Shown here in pieces: positions 17,698 to 28,240 of a DNA stretch of 64,000 bases. The stretch comes from Streptomyces sp. 2114.4 (lineage in GTDB: Bacteria; Actinomycetota; Actinomycetes; Streptomycetales; Streptomycetaceae). The stretch covers positions 2,108,001 through 2,172,000 of the forward strand of contig NZ_FYEY01000001.1 of NCBI RefSeq assembly GCF_900187385.1, given 5' to 3'. How positions within the stretch are numbered: the first letter of the stretch is position 1; every line of letters starts with the position of its first letter. A program made the translations under genes and the position numbers. Below the pieces are notes generated by a model that saw only the letters and a list, made by a program, of their open reading frames with translations, was not told the origin of the DNA and ran no database searches.

Positions 17698-18165
17698 TCA
17701 GATCCGGACCTGCACGGCGCGCGAGAGGCGATCGTGCAGCCCCCGCCCGTCCCGGTCCCAGACCACGGCCGGGATGACCACGACGAGCAGCACCGTGCGG
17801 AGCACGACCCGCGGCAGCGAAATCCGGCCACCGCCCTCGGCGACCACCCGCAGGCCCAGCAGCCGCTTGCCCGGCGTGAATCCGACCGTGCCCACCGTCA
17901 GCACGCTGAGCACCGCGAAGACCAGCAGCGCCCAGTTGCTCGCCGACTGGGCCTTGCCGCCGCTGAGCAGGCCGTAGGCGATGAGCATGCACAGCGCCCA
18001 GTCGAGGAAGAGCGCGGCGAAGCGGCGCCCGGGGCGCGCGATCGAGCCCGGCCCCGTCTCCGGCAGCCCGAGCTGCTGCCCGCGGTACCCGAACTCGACA
18101 CCCATGTCCTCGGCTGCCGCGCGGGGCCCGGAGATCCACGATCCGATTGCTTGCCTGTTGTCCAC
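17698..18165 (-). CDS. RDD-family membrane protein
   Basis: 155 residues. GTG 18165 gives the typical start VDNRQAIGSWISGPRAAAED. The RDD signature begins at PGRRFAALFLDWALCMLIAY (Arg then Asp within the first helix). Further membrane segments are ASNWALLVFAVLSVLTVG and VVLRTVLLVVVIPAVVW, and the end is GRGLHDRLSRAVQV (the closing D/R motif). RDD proteins are proposed transport or membrane-partner proteins; no firm function exists. It is conserved next to glnA and transcribed towards the DUF4191 gene. Confidence 0.9.
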   Translation of the reverse strand: MDNRQAIGSWISGPRAAAEDMGVEFGYRGQQLGLPETGPGSIARPGRRFAALFLDWALCMLIAYGLLSGGKAQSASNWALLVFAVLSVLTVGTVGFTPGKRLLGLRVVAEGGGRISLPRVVLRTVLLVVVIPAVVWDRDGRGLHDRLSRAVQVRI

Positions 18166-18368
18166 CCGACCACGGTACTGCGACCGCATACATTCACAGC
18201 GCCCAGGTCCGGTGCACGGCGGCTCGGGTCCGCCCTCCGGGCCGGGCCACGGGGGCGTGCCGCCAAGGGCGGAACGACTCGGCACGGCGCCGCAACGAAC
18301 GACCGCCGCCCCGGGCTAAAATGCCCCTTTATGGGTCACACTGGTGAATAAAGGCAGGCGTGCGCCGG

Positions 18369-18406
18369 TTAACCTCGGCGAAACAAATGGGTCATGCTTG
18401 GGAAAT
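18369..18406 (+). promoter_or_regulatory. Paired GlnR boxes upstream of glnA
   Basis: TTAAC-ctcggc-GAAAC at 18369-18384 and GTCAT-gcttgg-GAAAT at 18391-18406 fit the GlnR consensus gTnAC-n6-GaAAc. They are repeated exactly 22 bp apart, the arrangement known for Streptomyces GlnR targets. This points to activation of glnA under nitrogen limitation. Confidence 0.85.
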
Positions 18407-18505
18407 CCCGCCTGCCTATGGTCGGGCAACGCGCCACCGCACATGGTCGCGTTCCGAGTAGCAATCCCGCGTCCGCCGACCGGTGACCGGGCTAGGAGGA
18501 GTTGG

Positions 18506-19915
18506 ATGTTCCAGAACGCCGACGAGGCCAAGAAGTTCATCGCCGACGAGGACGTGAAGTTCATCGACGTCCGGTTCTGCGACCTGCCCGGTGTGATGCA
18601 GCACTTCACCATCCCGGCGAAGGCGTTCGACCCCGCCGAGGAACTCGCCTTCGACGGTTCCTCGATCCGCGGCTTCCAGGCCATCCACGAGTCGGACATG
18701 GCGCTGCGCGCGGACCTGTCGACGGCTCGGGTGGACCCGTTCCGCCGCGACAAGACCGTCAACATCAACTTCTTCATCCACGACCCGATCACCGGCGAGC
18801 AGTACAGCCGTGACCCGCGGAACATCGCCAAGAAGGCCGAGGCCTACCTCGCCTCGACCGGCATCGCCGACACCGCGTTCTTCGGCCCCGAGGCCGAGTT
18901 TTACGTGTTCGACAGCGTGCGCTTCGAGACCGGCGCGAACCAGTCCTTCTACCACATCGACTCCGAGGCGGGCGCCTGGAACACCGGGTCGGAGGAGAAC
19001 AACCGCGGCTACAAGGTCCGCTACAAGGGCGGCTACTTCCCGGCCCCGCCGGTCGACCACTTCGCCGACCTGCGTGCCGAGATCTCCCTGGAGCTGGACG
19101 CGGCCGGCCTGCAGGTCGAGCGCCAGCACCACGAGGTCGGCACCGCCGGCCAGGCGGAGATCAACTACAAGTTCAACACGCTGCTCGCCGCCGCCGACGA
19201 CCTGATGCTCTTCAAGTACATCGTGAAGAACGTCGCCTGGCGCAACGGCAAGACCGCGACCTTCATGCCCAAGCCGATCTTCGGTGACAACGGCTCCGGC
19301 ATGCACGTCCACCAGTCGCTGTGGCAGGGCGGCAGCCCGCTCTTCTACGACGAGCAGGGCTACGCGGGCCTCTCGGACACCGCCCGCTACTACATCGGCG
19401 GCATCCTCAAGCACGCCCCGTCGCTGCTGGCCTTCACCAACCCGACGGTGAACTCCTACCACCGCCTGGTCCCCGGCTTCGAGGCCCCGGTCAACCTGGT
19501 CTACTCGCAGCGCAACCGCTCCGCGGCCATGCGTATCCCGATCACGGGCTCGAACCCCAAGGCCAAGCGCGTCGAGTTCCGCGCCCCGGACCCGTCCTCG
19601 AACCCGTACCTCGCCTTCTCCGCTCTCCTCCTCGCGGGCCTGGACGGCGTCAAGAACAAGATCGAGCCGGCCGAGCCGATCGACAAGGACCTCTACGAGC
19701 TCGCCCCCGAGGAGCACGCGGGCGTCCCCCAGGTCCCCACCTCCCTCCCGGCCGTCCTCGACGCCCTCGAGGCCGACAACGAGTACCTCCAGCAGGGCGG
19801 CGTCTTCACCTCCGACCTGATCGAAACCTGGATCGACTACAAGCGCACCAACGAAATCGCCCCGATCCAGCTGCGGCCGCACCCGCACGAGTTCGAGCTT
19901 TACTTCGACATCTAA
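18506..19915 (+). CDS. glnA: Glutamine synthetase type I
   Basis: ATP-dependent glutamate-ammonia ligase, a dodecameric cytoplasmic enzyme. 469 residues, the standard length. ATG 18506 follows taggagga. Visible motifs include the Asp-50-loop block [17 protein letters not shown], the metal/ATP block [12 protein letters not shown], the catalytic region [19 protein letters not shown] and the adenylylation-site region ([20 protein letters not shown], where the Tyr lies). Adenylylation by GlnE is therefore expected. The promoter carries paired GlnR boxes, and a clean terminator follows the gene. Confidence 0.98.
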   Translation: MFQNADEAKKFIADEDVKFIDVRFCDLPGVMQHFTIPAKAFDPAEELAFDGSSIRGFQAIHESDMALRADLSTARVDPFRRDKTVNINFFIHDPITGEQYSRDPRNIAKKAEAYLASTGIADTAFFGPEAEFYVFDSVRFETGANQSFYHIDSEAGAWNTGSEENNRGYKVRYKGGYFPAPPVDHFADLRAEISLELDAAGLQVERQHHEVGTAGQAEINYKFNTLLAAADDLMLFKYIVKNVAWRNGKTATFMPKPIFGDNGSGMHVHQSLWQGGSPLFYDEQGYAGLSDTARYYIGGILKHAPSLLAFTNPTVNSYHRLVPGFEAPVNLVYSQRNRSAAMRIPITGSNPKAKRVEFRAPDPSSNPYLAFSALLLAGLDGVKNKIEPAEPIDKDLYELAPEEHAGVPQVPTSLPAVLDALEADNEYLQQGGVFTSDLIETWIDYKRTNEIAPIQLRPHPHEFELYFDI

Positions 19916-20532
19916 AAAGTAGAGCTCGAACTCGGCAAGCCGACGGAAAAGCTCAGAGCGGTTGCCTCCACCCAGGTGGAGGCAACCGCTCGTTGTCTGT
20001 CATAGGCATCCATAGCCCAGCTGGATTCGCTGAGTTCGTCCTGGTGTAGGTCAGCGCGTTCCGAAATGGCGGCCGGCGCCTGGCAGAATCGCTCTCTCGC
20101 TACCGACCGGGGCGGTCTCGGGGTGGCCTGCCGATGTTGGCCGGCATCGTCGCGCACAGGCTCAGGTTCCGGCTGAAGACCCATGAAGATGAGCTTGGAG
20201 ACCAGCAGTACGACCTCCCACTCCTCCTAGCGCAAAGTCGGGCAACTCTCCTGCACCTGGGGCGGAAGGTCGCTCTGGTCTGCGTACAAGAGCACGTCCG
20301 GCAGCTCTACGTCATAGTCCGCAAGCCGAAGACCGAGGCTTCGCCCCCAGGGGTGGCCCTCAGCGCCAACGGTGACCAGTTCGACACACGAGCGCTCGCC
20401 CAGCGCCTCCGAAGCCAGTTCGCGCAGCGCGGTGGTGACTGCCGTACTGAGGCAGGCCTCATCTACGTCGCCCCTTTCGCCGACACACAGCAGGGCCTCG
20501 CGCAGGCGTCCGCGCGGCGATGACGGATTCAT
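19912..20532 (-). pseudogene. Small unknown gene interrupted by an amber stop
   Basis: An open frame starts at ATG 20532 (MNPSSPRGRLREALLCVGER) and reads ~101 residues of coding-like, codon-biased sequence (SLGLRLADYDVELPDVLLYA) to a TAG at 20227-20229. The same frame then continues open and plausible (EEWEVVLLVSKLIFM onward) to ~19912. CPTLR-amber-EEWEV is explained by one CAG to TAG change. Its start overlaps the stop of the upstream gene (ATGA). I recognise no family. Either the 101-residue product is the real protein or the gene is decaying; the neighbour's frameshift favours decay. The GC content seems lower than that of the flanks. Confidence 0.5.
19956..19991 (+). terminator. Terminator after glnA
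   Basis: Perfect 16-bp arms gagcggttgcctccac / gtggaggcaaccgctc around ccag, followed by gttgtct, 40 bp after the glnA stop. Confidence 0.88.
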
Positions 20533-20740
20533 CGTCTCCTTCTACGGCCGCCGCCTGAGTCGAGCGGCTGGACGGTCGTCTTCTCCACGTACTTGTTGAA
20601 CTCATCGATCTTGTCAGCCGGTAGCGCATAGCGGCCTGGCTCGTTGGTCGGCTTGACCAGACCGGCAAGGTCAACCCCGGCACGCTGACGCGAAGCGTCA
20701 GGTCAGTGTGCTCTGGGCTTCCACAAACGATCCTCTCCAC
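20529..20740 (-). pseudogene. Small unknown gene with a frameshift
   Basis: GTG 20740 opens VERIVCGSPEHTDLTLRVSV. After PG the sensible reading moves to another frame (VDLAGLVKPTNEPGRYALPA, then DKIDEFNKYVEKTTVQPLDS) and ends at a TGA overlapping the next gene's ATG at 20532. The change falls at a CCCC run (20675-20678 on the plus strand); one extra C would join the two frames into a ~70-residue protein with a polyarginine tail. No family recognised. It forms a two-gene leftward unit with the next gene, and could be a sequence error as in aceE. Confidence 0.5.
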
Positions 20741-20879
20741 CGTGAGCTCTTCCCCGAAGATCTAAATATTGCCCGCTGGTCACCGCGATGAAGATGATCA
20801 CGCGACAGGGCAGGCGGTCCTTCGGTGGGCGCCGCGCGGGCAGTCCCCCCTCCCGCCCCCTTCGAGGCAGACTGGGCAT

Positions 20880-21749
20880 ATGCCTGAATTGCCGGAAGTT
20901 GAATCGCTGGCCCGGTTTTTGGAGGAGCGGCTGGTCGGGCGGGGAGTGGGGCGGGTGTATGCGGTGGCCGTGCATGCGCTCAAGACATACGATCCGCCGC
21001 TGGAGGCGCTCGAAGGCGGCCGGGTCGAGGGGGTGGCGCGGCACGGGAAGTTTCTGGATCTGCGGGTCGGGGAGCTGCACCTGGTCATGCACCTTGCCCG
21101 GGCTGGGTGGGTGCGGTGGAGGGACCGGCTGCCGGAGGTGCCGCCGCGGCCCGGGAAGGGGCCGCTGGCGCTGCGGGTGCGGCTCGCGGAGCCCGCGGAC
21201 GGGGCGGGGTTCGACGTGACCGAGGCCGGGACTCAGAAGCATCTGGCGGTGTATGTGGTGCGGGATCCGCAGGAGGTGGCGGGGATCGCGCGACTGGGGC
21301 CGGATCCGCTGGCGGAGGGCTTCACCCTGGAGGCCTTCGCAGGGCTGCTGGCGGGGGAAAACCGGCAGATCAAGGGGGTACTGCGGGACCAGAGCGTGAT
21401 CGCCGGGATCGGGAACGCCTACTCGGACGAGATTCTGCACGTGGCGCGGATGTCGCCGTTCAAGCTGGCCGCCAAGCTCTCCGGGGAGGAGGTGGCGCGG
21501 GTCCATGAGGCGATCGGCAGCACGCTCGGGGAGGCGGTCGGGCGGTCGCGTGGGCTGGCGCTCAAGGATCTCAAGGCGGAGAAGAAGAGCGGGCTGCGGG
21601 TGCACGGGCGGAAGGGGGAGCCCTGTCCGGTGTGCGGGGACACGATCCGCGAGGTGTCGTTCAGTGACTCGTCGATGCAGTACTGCCCTCACTGTCAGAC
21701 CGGGGGCAAGGTTCTTGCGGACCGGCGGATGTCCCGGTTGCTGAAGTAG
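20880..21749 (+). CDS. Fpg/Nei-family DNA glycosylase
   Basis: Bifunctional DNA glycosylase/AP lyase for oxidised bases. 289 residues starting MPELPEVESLARFLEERL, with the catalytic N-terminal Pro2 and Glu3 after Met removal. The H2TH region is present (GVLRDQSVIAGIGNAYSDEI), and the C-terminal zinc finger has four cysteines (CPVCG...YCPHC). The sequence is closer to the Nei-like actinobacterial branch than to MutM, so I give no symbol. The start is fixed by the catalytic Pro2. It stands alone on the plus strand, with a decayed leftward unit upstream. Confidence 0.92.
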   Translation: MPELPEVESLARFLEERLVGRGVGRVYAVAVHALKTYDPPLEALEGGRVEGVARHGKFLDLRVGELHLVMHLARAGWVRWRDRLPEVPPRPGKGPLALRVRLAEPADGAGFDVTEAGTQKHLAVYVVRDPQEVAGIARLGPDPLAEGFTLEAFAGLLAGENRQIKGVLRDQSVIAGIGNAYSDEILHVARMSPFKLAAKLSGEEVARVHEAIGSTLGEAVGRSRGLALKDLKAEKKSGLRVHGRKGEPCPVCGDTIREVSFSDSSMQYCPHCQTGGKVLADRRMSRLLK

Positions 21750-21811
21750 GCGGGGCGCATGCTGGGGCCCGCTCCCCGCCACCGGACCGCGGCCCGGTGG
21801 CGGGGGCTGAA

Positions 21812-23620
21812 TCAGGCCCCGCCCTCCCCCGTGGACAGCAGTTCCCGGAGTTCCGCCACCGCCTCGCGGAGCCGGTCGGCGAAGGTGTGCATCTGGTCGG
21901 CCACGGCCAGTGGCGTGCTCAGGTAGAGGTGGAAACGGTCGGGCAGGAGGACGTAGGCGACGCCGATGCAGCGGCTGCTGGTGGAGCCGAAGCCGAAGTA
22001 CTGGATGTTGGCGGACGGGGCCGAGCTGGTGCTCAGGTAGTCGTCGCGCATCGTCAGCCAGCCGGGCGTGCGGTAGAGGGCGGGCTGCTCGGTCACGCCG
22101 AGTTCCGTGCCGCGGCGGCGCTGGATCAGTTCCAGCTCCCACAGGTGCTGCTCGGGTGCGTCGCCGGCCTGGCACTCCTTGGCGCGGGCGACGTGCTTGG
22201 CGGCGGCGGCGCGGAAGGCGGCCCGTCGGGTGTCCGCGTCGGCCGCCGGGTCCTCCATCGCGGCGACGAACGCCTGGATCTCCGGGGTGACCACCCGCAT
22301 CGCCTCGGTGCGGCCGTGCCGCCACTGGCGGGTGGCGATCGACTCGTAGGTGGCGCCGAGGTGCCCCTTGGCGCGCTGGTGGGCGAGTTGGTAGGCGAGC
22401 TGGACGAAGGCGTCCGGCGAGGAGCCGAGGGCCTTGGCGGTGGTGCTGCCGAAGTCGTCGAAGGAGACGGTCCGGGTCGCGGTGCTCTCCCCGTAGGCCG
22501 CGAACGCCTCGGCGGCGGAGCGCACCTGAGAGCGGAGGGCGTCGTCCAGTTCGAAGACGACCGGTTCCACGGAGGGGAGCCCCTGGGGGCGGGCTCCGGA
22601 GCGGCGGGAGTGTTCCTCGGCGGGGGTGCTGAGCAGGGCGTCGGTGAAGCTGAGGATGGTGGTGCCGTCCAGCTCACAGTGCTCGACGTTGATGCCCGCC
22701 CGGCCGTCCGCGAAGACGATCAGGGAGACGGCCTTGTCGAACCAGCGGTTGCCGCGGTCGCCGTACAGCAGCTGGTCGCAGGCCTGCTGGGTGTCCTCGG
22801 GGGCGAAGTCCTCCAGGCAGACGCAGAACAGGGCGGTCTCGATGTCGTCGAGGGCGTCCGCGTTGCGGGGGTGGACGGCGCGCAGGGACTCCCGGGCCGC
22901 GGCCCACTCGGCGCGGGCCATGGTGGTGAGGTGGCCCACCGAGGTGCCCTCGGGGGCCGGTTCGGCGCCGGCCTTCTGCACGGCGCGCAGGCCCGCTTCG
23001 AGGTCGTCGAGGCTGTGCGGGACGCCGTCGGCGCCGAGCACCTCCATCCGGAACATGTTGCCGCGGAAGAACACCACGATGTGCCGGGCGCGGGAGGGGC
23101 CCGGCCAGGCGTCGGTGTAGGGGCTGCGGACGGTGTCCTGCTGGGCGCCGGGGATGCGGGTGGCGGAGAACAGGTACTTGTTCTGGATCATCGACTGGGG
23201 TACGCCGCGCTGCACCACGGGAGGAATGAGTTCCGCATCGAGCTGCCGCTTGTGGTCGACGGCCCCGGCGATGAGACCGGCGGCCCGCTCCACCTGCGAC
23301 GGCTGGGGTACGGCGTCCTGGAAGAGGAAGAAGAAGTTGGCGTTGAGCGCGATCCGGTCGCGGCGGCCCAGGTAGCGGTAGGGCCAGAAGGTGTCGAGCC
23401 AGCTGTGGACGCCCTCGGTGGCGTCGTACTCCTCCAGCGCCGCGTGCAGTGCCCGGCCGGGGCCGCCGGGCCGGAGGAAGGCGGCCACCTCCGCCTCGGT
23501 CGCCGCCAGCTCGTCGGCGGTCAGCAGCGGTGCGCACCAGGCGAGGAACCGCTCGGCGCTGGCCTCCAGCGTGGGCAGGGGCACCCGCGGCAGGCTGTCC
23601 TCGTGGGCGAAAGTCGTCAT
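21812..23620 (-). CDS. Choline/carnitine O-acyltransferase-family protein
   Basis: 602 residues, normal for this mostly eukaryotic family. The conserved block NRWFDKAVSLIVFADGRAGI (291-310) runs into the catalytic motif NVEHCELDGT, with His314 as the expected general base. The N-terminal LPRVPLPTLEASAERFLAW and HSWLDTFWPYRYLG match the family's first motifs. Near the C-terminus IQYFGFGSTSSRCIGVAYVL corresponds to the substrate-binding YG.G....D..G.GY region. Start ATG 23620 has aggaaagg upstream. It would transfer acyl groups between CoA and a hydroxylated quaternary or related amine. It follows the 2-oxoglutarate oxygenase gene by ~180 bp on the same strand, so the pair probably works in one pathway. 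Carnitine use is unproven. Confidence 0.88.
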   Translation of the reverse strand: MTTFAHEDSLPRVPLPTLEASAERFLAWCAPLLTADELAATEAEVAAFLRPGGPGRALHAALEEYDATEGVHSWLDTFWPYRYLGRRDRIALNANFFFLFQDAVPQPSQVERAAGLIAGAVDHKRQLDAELIPPVVQRGVPQSMIQNKYLFSATRIPGAQQDTVRSPYTDAWPGPSRARHIVVFFRGNMFRMEVLGADGVPHSLDDLEAGLRAVQKAGAEPAPEGTSVGHLTTMARAEWAAARESLRAVHPRNADALDDIETALFCVCLEDFAPEDTQQACDQLLYGDRGNRWFDKAVSLIVFADGRAGINVEHCELDGTTILSFTDALLSTPAEEHSRRSGARPQGLPSVEPVVFELDDALRSQVRSAAEAFAAYGESTATRTVSFDDFGSTTAKALGSSPDAFVQLAYQLAHQRAKGHLGATYESIATRQWRHGRTEAMRVVTPEIQAFVAAMEDPAADADTRRAAFRAAAAKHVARAKECQAGDAPEQHLWELELIQRRRGTELGVTEQPALYRTPGWLTMRDDYLSTSSAPSANIQYFGFGSTSSRCIGVAYVLLPDRFHLYLSTPLAVADQMHTFADRLREAVAELRELLSTGEGGA

Positions 23621-23798
23621 GACTGCGGGCCTTTCCTGACGGGTGTTCAATTCTGCTCTCTCGATTCCGGTCGTGGGGACCTGTGGGCCTGTGATGTCAC
23701 TCGTCCATGGTCGCGCCGTCACCCACCGTGCCCACCACTGCGGGGAGTGCGGGGCGGGCGGCGTCGCACGGCGACGGCGTGTCCTCGCCGGCCGGCCG

Positions 23799-24668
23799 CT
23801 AATCCAGCAGCTGGTCACCCCGTACGGCCCGGCCCTCGGCCGCCAGATGCTCGGGCAGCACCCGGCCGAAGAGCTGCCGGGTGCGGGCCACGCTCCCGAT
23901 GACACCGGGGCGCTCGCTGTAGGCGAAGATCGCGGAGTGGCGCGCGAGTTCGCCGCGCACCGGGCTCACCCGGTGCAGCGAGTAGCGGCCCTTGAACAGC
24001 TGGAGGTCGCCGGGGTGCAGCGGGAGGCGCCGGGTCAGCCGCTCGCCCCGGCCGTCCAGGACGTCGCGGACGTCGTCGAAGTGCTCGTCCTGGGCGGACC
24101 TGATGTTCGGGCAGTACTCGAAGACGCCGCCGTCCTGTGCCTGGCGGGTGAGCAGGCTGACCGTGAACTCGTTGGTGTCGAAGTGCCAGGGGTGCTCCAT
24201 GCCCGGCGCGACGACGTTGAGGACCAACCCGGAGAGCGGGTCCGCCAGCTCGTGCAGCCGGGGCAGTCCGAAGCAGCGGGCGATGAAGTCCTGGAACGCG
24301 GTGTGGGCGTAGAGGCTGCCGATGAGGGAGGTCGCGGGGACGCGGTCGCGGGGGACGAACGCATTGCCGCGCTGGAAGGTCCGGCGGCCGGGGTGGTCCT
24401 CGGGCAGCTCCTGGTCCACCGCGATGTTGTAGACGTTGACGGTCTCGACGTCGTAGTGCGCGTGGGGCGCGAGGGCCGCGCACTCCTGTTCCAGCGCCTC
24501 GCGGAGCGACGGACGGATGAAGTCCGGCAGCACGGTGCAGCCGGACGCCGCGAGGTCGCGCCGGGCACGGGCGATCACGGCCCGCCCTTCGGCGCTGTCG
24601 AGCTGCGACAGGGGGTACCGGGCGGTGTCGACCACCTGGTCGGGCGTGATGGCTTGCACAGTGCTCAT
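23799..24668 (-). CDS. Fe(II)/2-oxoglutarate oxygenase, BesD/ArpA-like
   Basis: 289 residues. The iron-binding triad is readable: His162 and Asp164 (HPWHFDTNEF) and His232 (RYSLHRVSPVRG), with Arg238 for 2-oxoglutarate. The overall plan (DPLSGLVLNVVAPGMEHPWH, GGVFEYCPNIRS, LPLHPGDLQLFKGRYSLHR) resembles, from memory, the BesD family of free-amino-acid hydroxylases and halogenases. In the halogenases the Asp is replaced by Gly; here Asp is kept, so hydroxylation is predicted. Start ATG 24668 with gagaggg upstream. It is the first gene of a leftward pair with the carnitine-acyltransferase-like gene: hydroxylate, then O-acylate, is the simplest model. Confidence 0.8.
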   Translation of the reverse strand: MSTVQAITPDQVVDTARYPLSQLDSAEGRAVIARARRDLAASGCTVLPDFIRPSLREALEQECAALAPHAHYDVETVNVYNIAVDQELPEDHPGRRTFQRGNAFVPRDRVPATSLIGSLYAHTAFQDFIARCFGLPRLHELADPLSGLVLNVVAPGMEHPWHFDTNEFTVSLLTRQAQDGGVFEYCPNIRSAQDEHFDDVRDVLDGRGERLTRRLPLHPGDLQLFKGRYSLHRVSPVRGELARHSAIFAYSERPGVIGSVARTRQLFGRVLPEHLAAEGRAVRGDQLLD

Positions 24669-25002
24669 GCGACCCTCTCCACGTACGGGCAGACCGTCCT
24701 GAGCCGGATGCACGCCGCTGACCCGCGGCCCCGCCCCGGACGCCCCCACCAGGCGATCCGTGCGGTCCGCGCGCCGTTTGGCCCGCACCTTCGGCTCTTC
24801 GGCAACTCCATTGAGGAGTAGCACAGTTGAAGTTCCCACAGGGCCCCTGTGTTGTCTGTGATACGTCACACTGCGCCGATGCGGCCGGTGCGCGCGGTGA
24901 GGAGCGCGACGAGGAGTGCGGTGCGGAGTGCGGCGAGGAGGGGCGGCGCGAAGGGGCGCCGGGGGGCGCACGTGGGCTCGTCGGCGTCGCCTGCATCACG
25001 TT
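24669..25002. other. Divergent intergenic region, no gene
   Basis: This ~330-bp stretch plus the operator beyond it separates the leftward oxygenase from the rightward flavoenzyme. Visible items are the small palindrome CACAGG-gcc-CCTGTG near 24840-24855, TGTGA-tacg-TCACA at 24857-24870 (Crp-like half-sites with a short spacer), and a purine-rich imperfect repeat (gaggagtgcggtgcggagtg) around 24900-24950. No ORF is convincing. Confidence 0.5.
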
Positions 25003-25014
25003 TTATGCAACTTG

Positions 25015-25022
<8 letters not shown>
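25003..25022. promoter_or_regulatory. Palindromic operator for the flavoenzyme gene
   Basis: Perfect 9-bp arms TTATGCAAC / GTTGCATAA around TT, strikingly AT-rich for this DNA. It overlaps the predicted -35 (TTGCAT, 25015-25020) and lies 54 bp before the start codon. The PadR-type regulator encoded just downstream of the flavoenzyme is the obvious candidate ligand (inference). Confidence 0.72.
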
Positions 25023-27092
<2,070 letters not shown>

Positions 27093-27108
27093 CCTGCCGC
27101 CGGCTGCC

Positions 27109-27114
27109 TAGGAT
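27109..27114 (+). promoter_or_regulatory. Predicted -10 for leaderless padR mRNA
   Basis: TAGGAT lies six bases before ATG 27121, without a ribosome-binding site. This is the same leaderless arrangement as at 16728. Confidence 0.45.
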
Positions 27115-27120
27115 GGCGGC

Positions 27121-27705
27121 ATGTCACTCCCGCACGCCATCCTCACCGCCCTGCTGGAGAAGCCGTCGTCGGGGCTGGCGCTGACCCGCAGGTTCGACCG
27201 GTCGATCGGCTACTTCTGGTCGGCCACGCATCAGCAGATCTACCGGGAGCTGGGGAAGCTGGAGCAGGCCGGGTTCATCCGGGCGCTGCCGAGCGCGCAG
27301 CCGTCCCGCGGGCAGAAGAAGGAGTTCGAGGTACTGCCCGCGGGACGGACCGAGCTGACCCGCTGGGCCGGCGGCGAGCAGGACCCCAAGCCCATCCGGG
27401 ACGCGCTGCTGCTGCGGCTGCGGGCTTCGGCGGTGGTGGGGCGGGCCGGGCTCGACGAGGAACTGCGGCGGCATCTGACGCTGCACCGGCGGCAGTTGGC
27501 GGAGTACCAGGAGATCGAGGACCGCGATTTCGGGGCCGCGGCGGATCCGGAGGACCGGCTGCGGCGCCTGGTGCTGCGGGCCGGGATCGGCCTGGAGACC
27601 TTCTGGGTCCAGTGGCTGGAGGAGGCGTTGGCGGAGGTCACGGAGCTGGATGCCGCCGGGGAGGACCGGAGCGGGGGGCCGGCGGACGGCGGCCCGGCCG
27701 GGTGA
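27121..27705 (+). CDS. PadR-family transcriptional regulator
   Basis: 194 residues. The N-terminal winged helix (SLPHAILTALLEKPSSGLAL, then QQIYRELGKLEQAGFI) is typical PadR/AphA, followed by a helical dimerisation domain (RLVLRAGIGLETFWVQWLEE). It lies 28 bp behind the flavoenzyme gene and is probably its repressor; PadR proteins commonly bind ~16-20-bp palindromes such as the one at 25003-25022. It has its own predicted leaderless start and is followed by a strong terminator. The inducer is unknown; acyl-CoA or a phenolic ligand would fit the family. Confidence 0.88.
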   Translation: MSLPHAILTALLEKPSSGLALTRRFDRSIGYFWSATHQQIYRELGKLEQAGFIRALPSAQPSRGQKKEFEVLPAGRTELTRWAGGEQDPKPIRDALLLRLRASAVVGRAGLDEELRRHLTLHRRQLAEYQEIEDRDFGAAADPEDRLRRLVLRAGIGLETFWVQWLEEALAEVTELDAAGEDRSGGPADGGPAG

Positions 27706-27720
27706 GCCGTGCCCGTACGG

Positions 27721-27763
27721 CAGGGGCGGCCGCCCCGGGGAAGTCCCGGGGGCGGCCGCCCTG
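27721..27763 (+). terminator. Terminator after padR
   Basis: Stem caggggcggccgccccgggg / cccgggggcggccgccctg around aagt, followed by ttgtgtt. It lies 15 bp after the stop. Confidence 0.88.
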
Positions 27764-27793
27764 TTGTGTTGCTGTGGGTGTGCCGGCCGGCCG

Positions 27794-28066
27794 TCAGCAG
27801 TGGTCGTAGAGGAGGGCGCGCACCAGACGGCAGGTCGTCTCGGACGGGGCGTGGACCCCGATCTCGGCCGCGGTGCTGCGGATCTTGCGGTTGTGGGCCT
27901 GCTCGGGGCGGTAGACGCCGGTGTCGAGCAGGGCTATGGCGAGCCGCATGGCCTTCAGGCGGCGGTTGTGCGATTCGTACCGTTCGCGCGGCCATCCGGC
28001 GGGCAGCGGCTTCTTGGGCAGTGGGTGGGCCGGGAGAGGCTTCGTCATGAGTGTGGCAGCGGCCAT
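27794..28066 (-). CDS. Small conserved actinobacterial protein
   Basis: 90-residue protein, MAAATLMTKPLPAHPLPKKP at the start, then RYESHNRRLKAMRLAIALLD and TAAEIGVHAPSETTCRLVRA. ATG 28066 has an unusually strong ribosome site (aggagg at seven bases). The Lys/Pro-rich N-terminus is followed by an amphipathic helical region with a basic face. No known domain. It resembles small uncharacterised Streptomyces proteins, but I cannot name a family. It is monocistronic and convergent with padR. Confidence 0.7.
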   Translation of the reverse strand: MAAATLMTKPLPAHPLPKKPLPAGWPRERYESHNRRLKAMRLAIALLDTGVYRPEQAHNRKIRSTAAEIGVHAPSETTCRLVRALLYDHC

Positions 28067-28173
28067 CGGCGACCTCCTGGAGCGTGGATGAACCCTCACT
28101 GACTGGTTCCCATTCTACTGCCGGGCACTGACAAAAGCCCCTGGCCAGGGGGGATTTGGCGGCCGGAGCGAGC

Positions 28174-28235
28174 CTTGCGGGGCCCCGCGGAAGAGCCCCG
28201 CGGAAGGGCCTTCCGCGGGAGCCTTCCGGAGGGCC
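28174..28235 (-). terminator. Hairpin cluster after the CoA ligase gene
   Basis: Two adjacent palindromes: gcggggccccgc near 28177-28188 and ccgcggaagg-g-ccttccgcgg at 28198-28218. They lie just past the leftward stop at 28241. No T run is obvious, so termination is inferred from position. Confidence 0.5.
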
Positions 28236-28240
28236 GTTCG

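Noticed and set aside
21812..23620. Calling the acyltransferase a true carnitine palmitoyltransferase
   Set aside because: Only the family is supported; substrate residues cannot be assigned, and bacterial members are poorly characterised.
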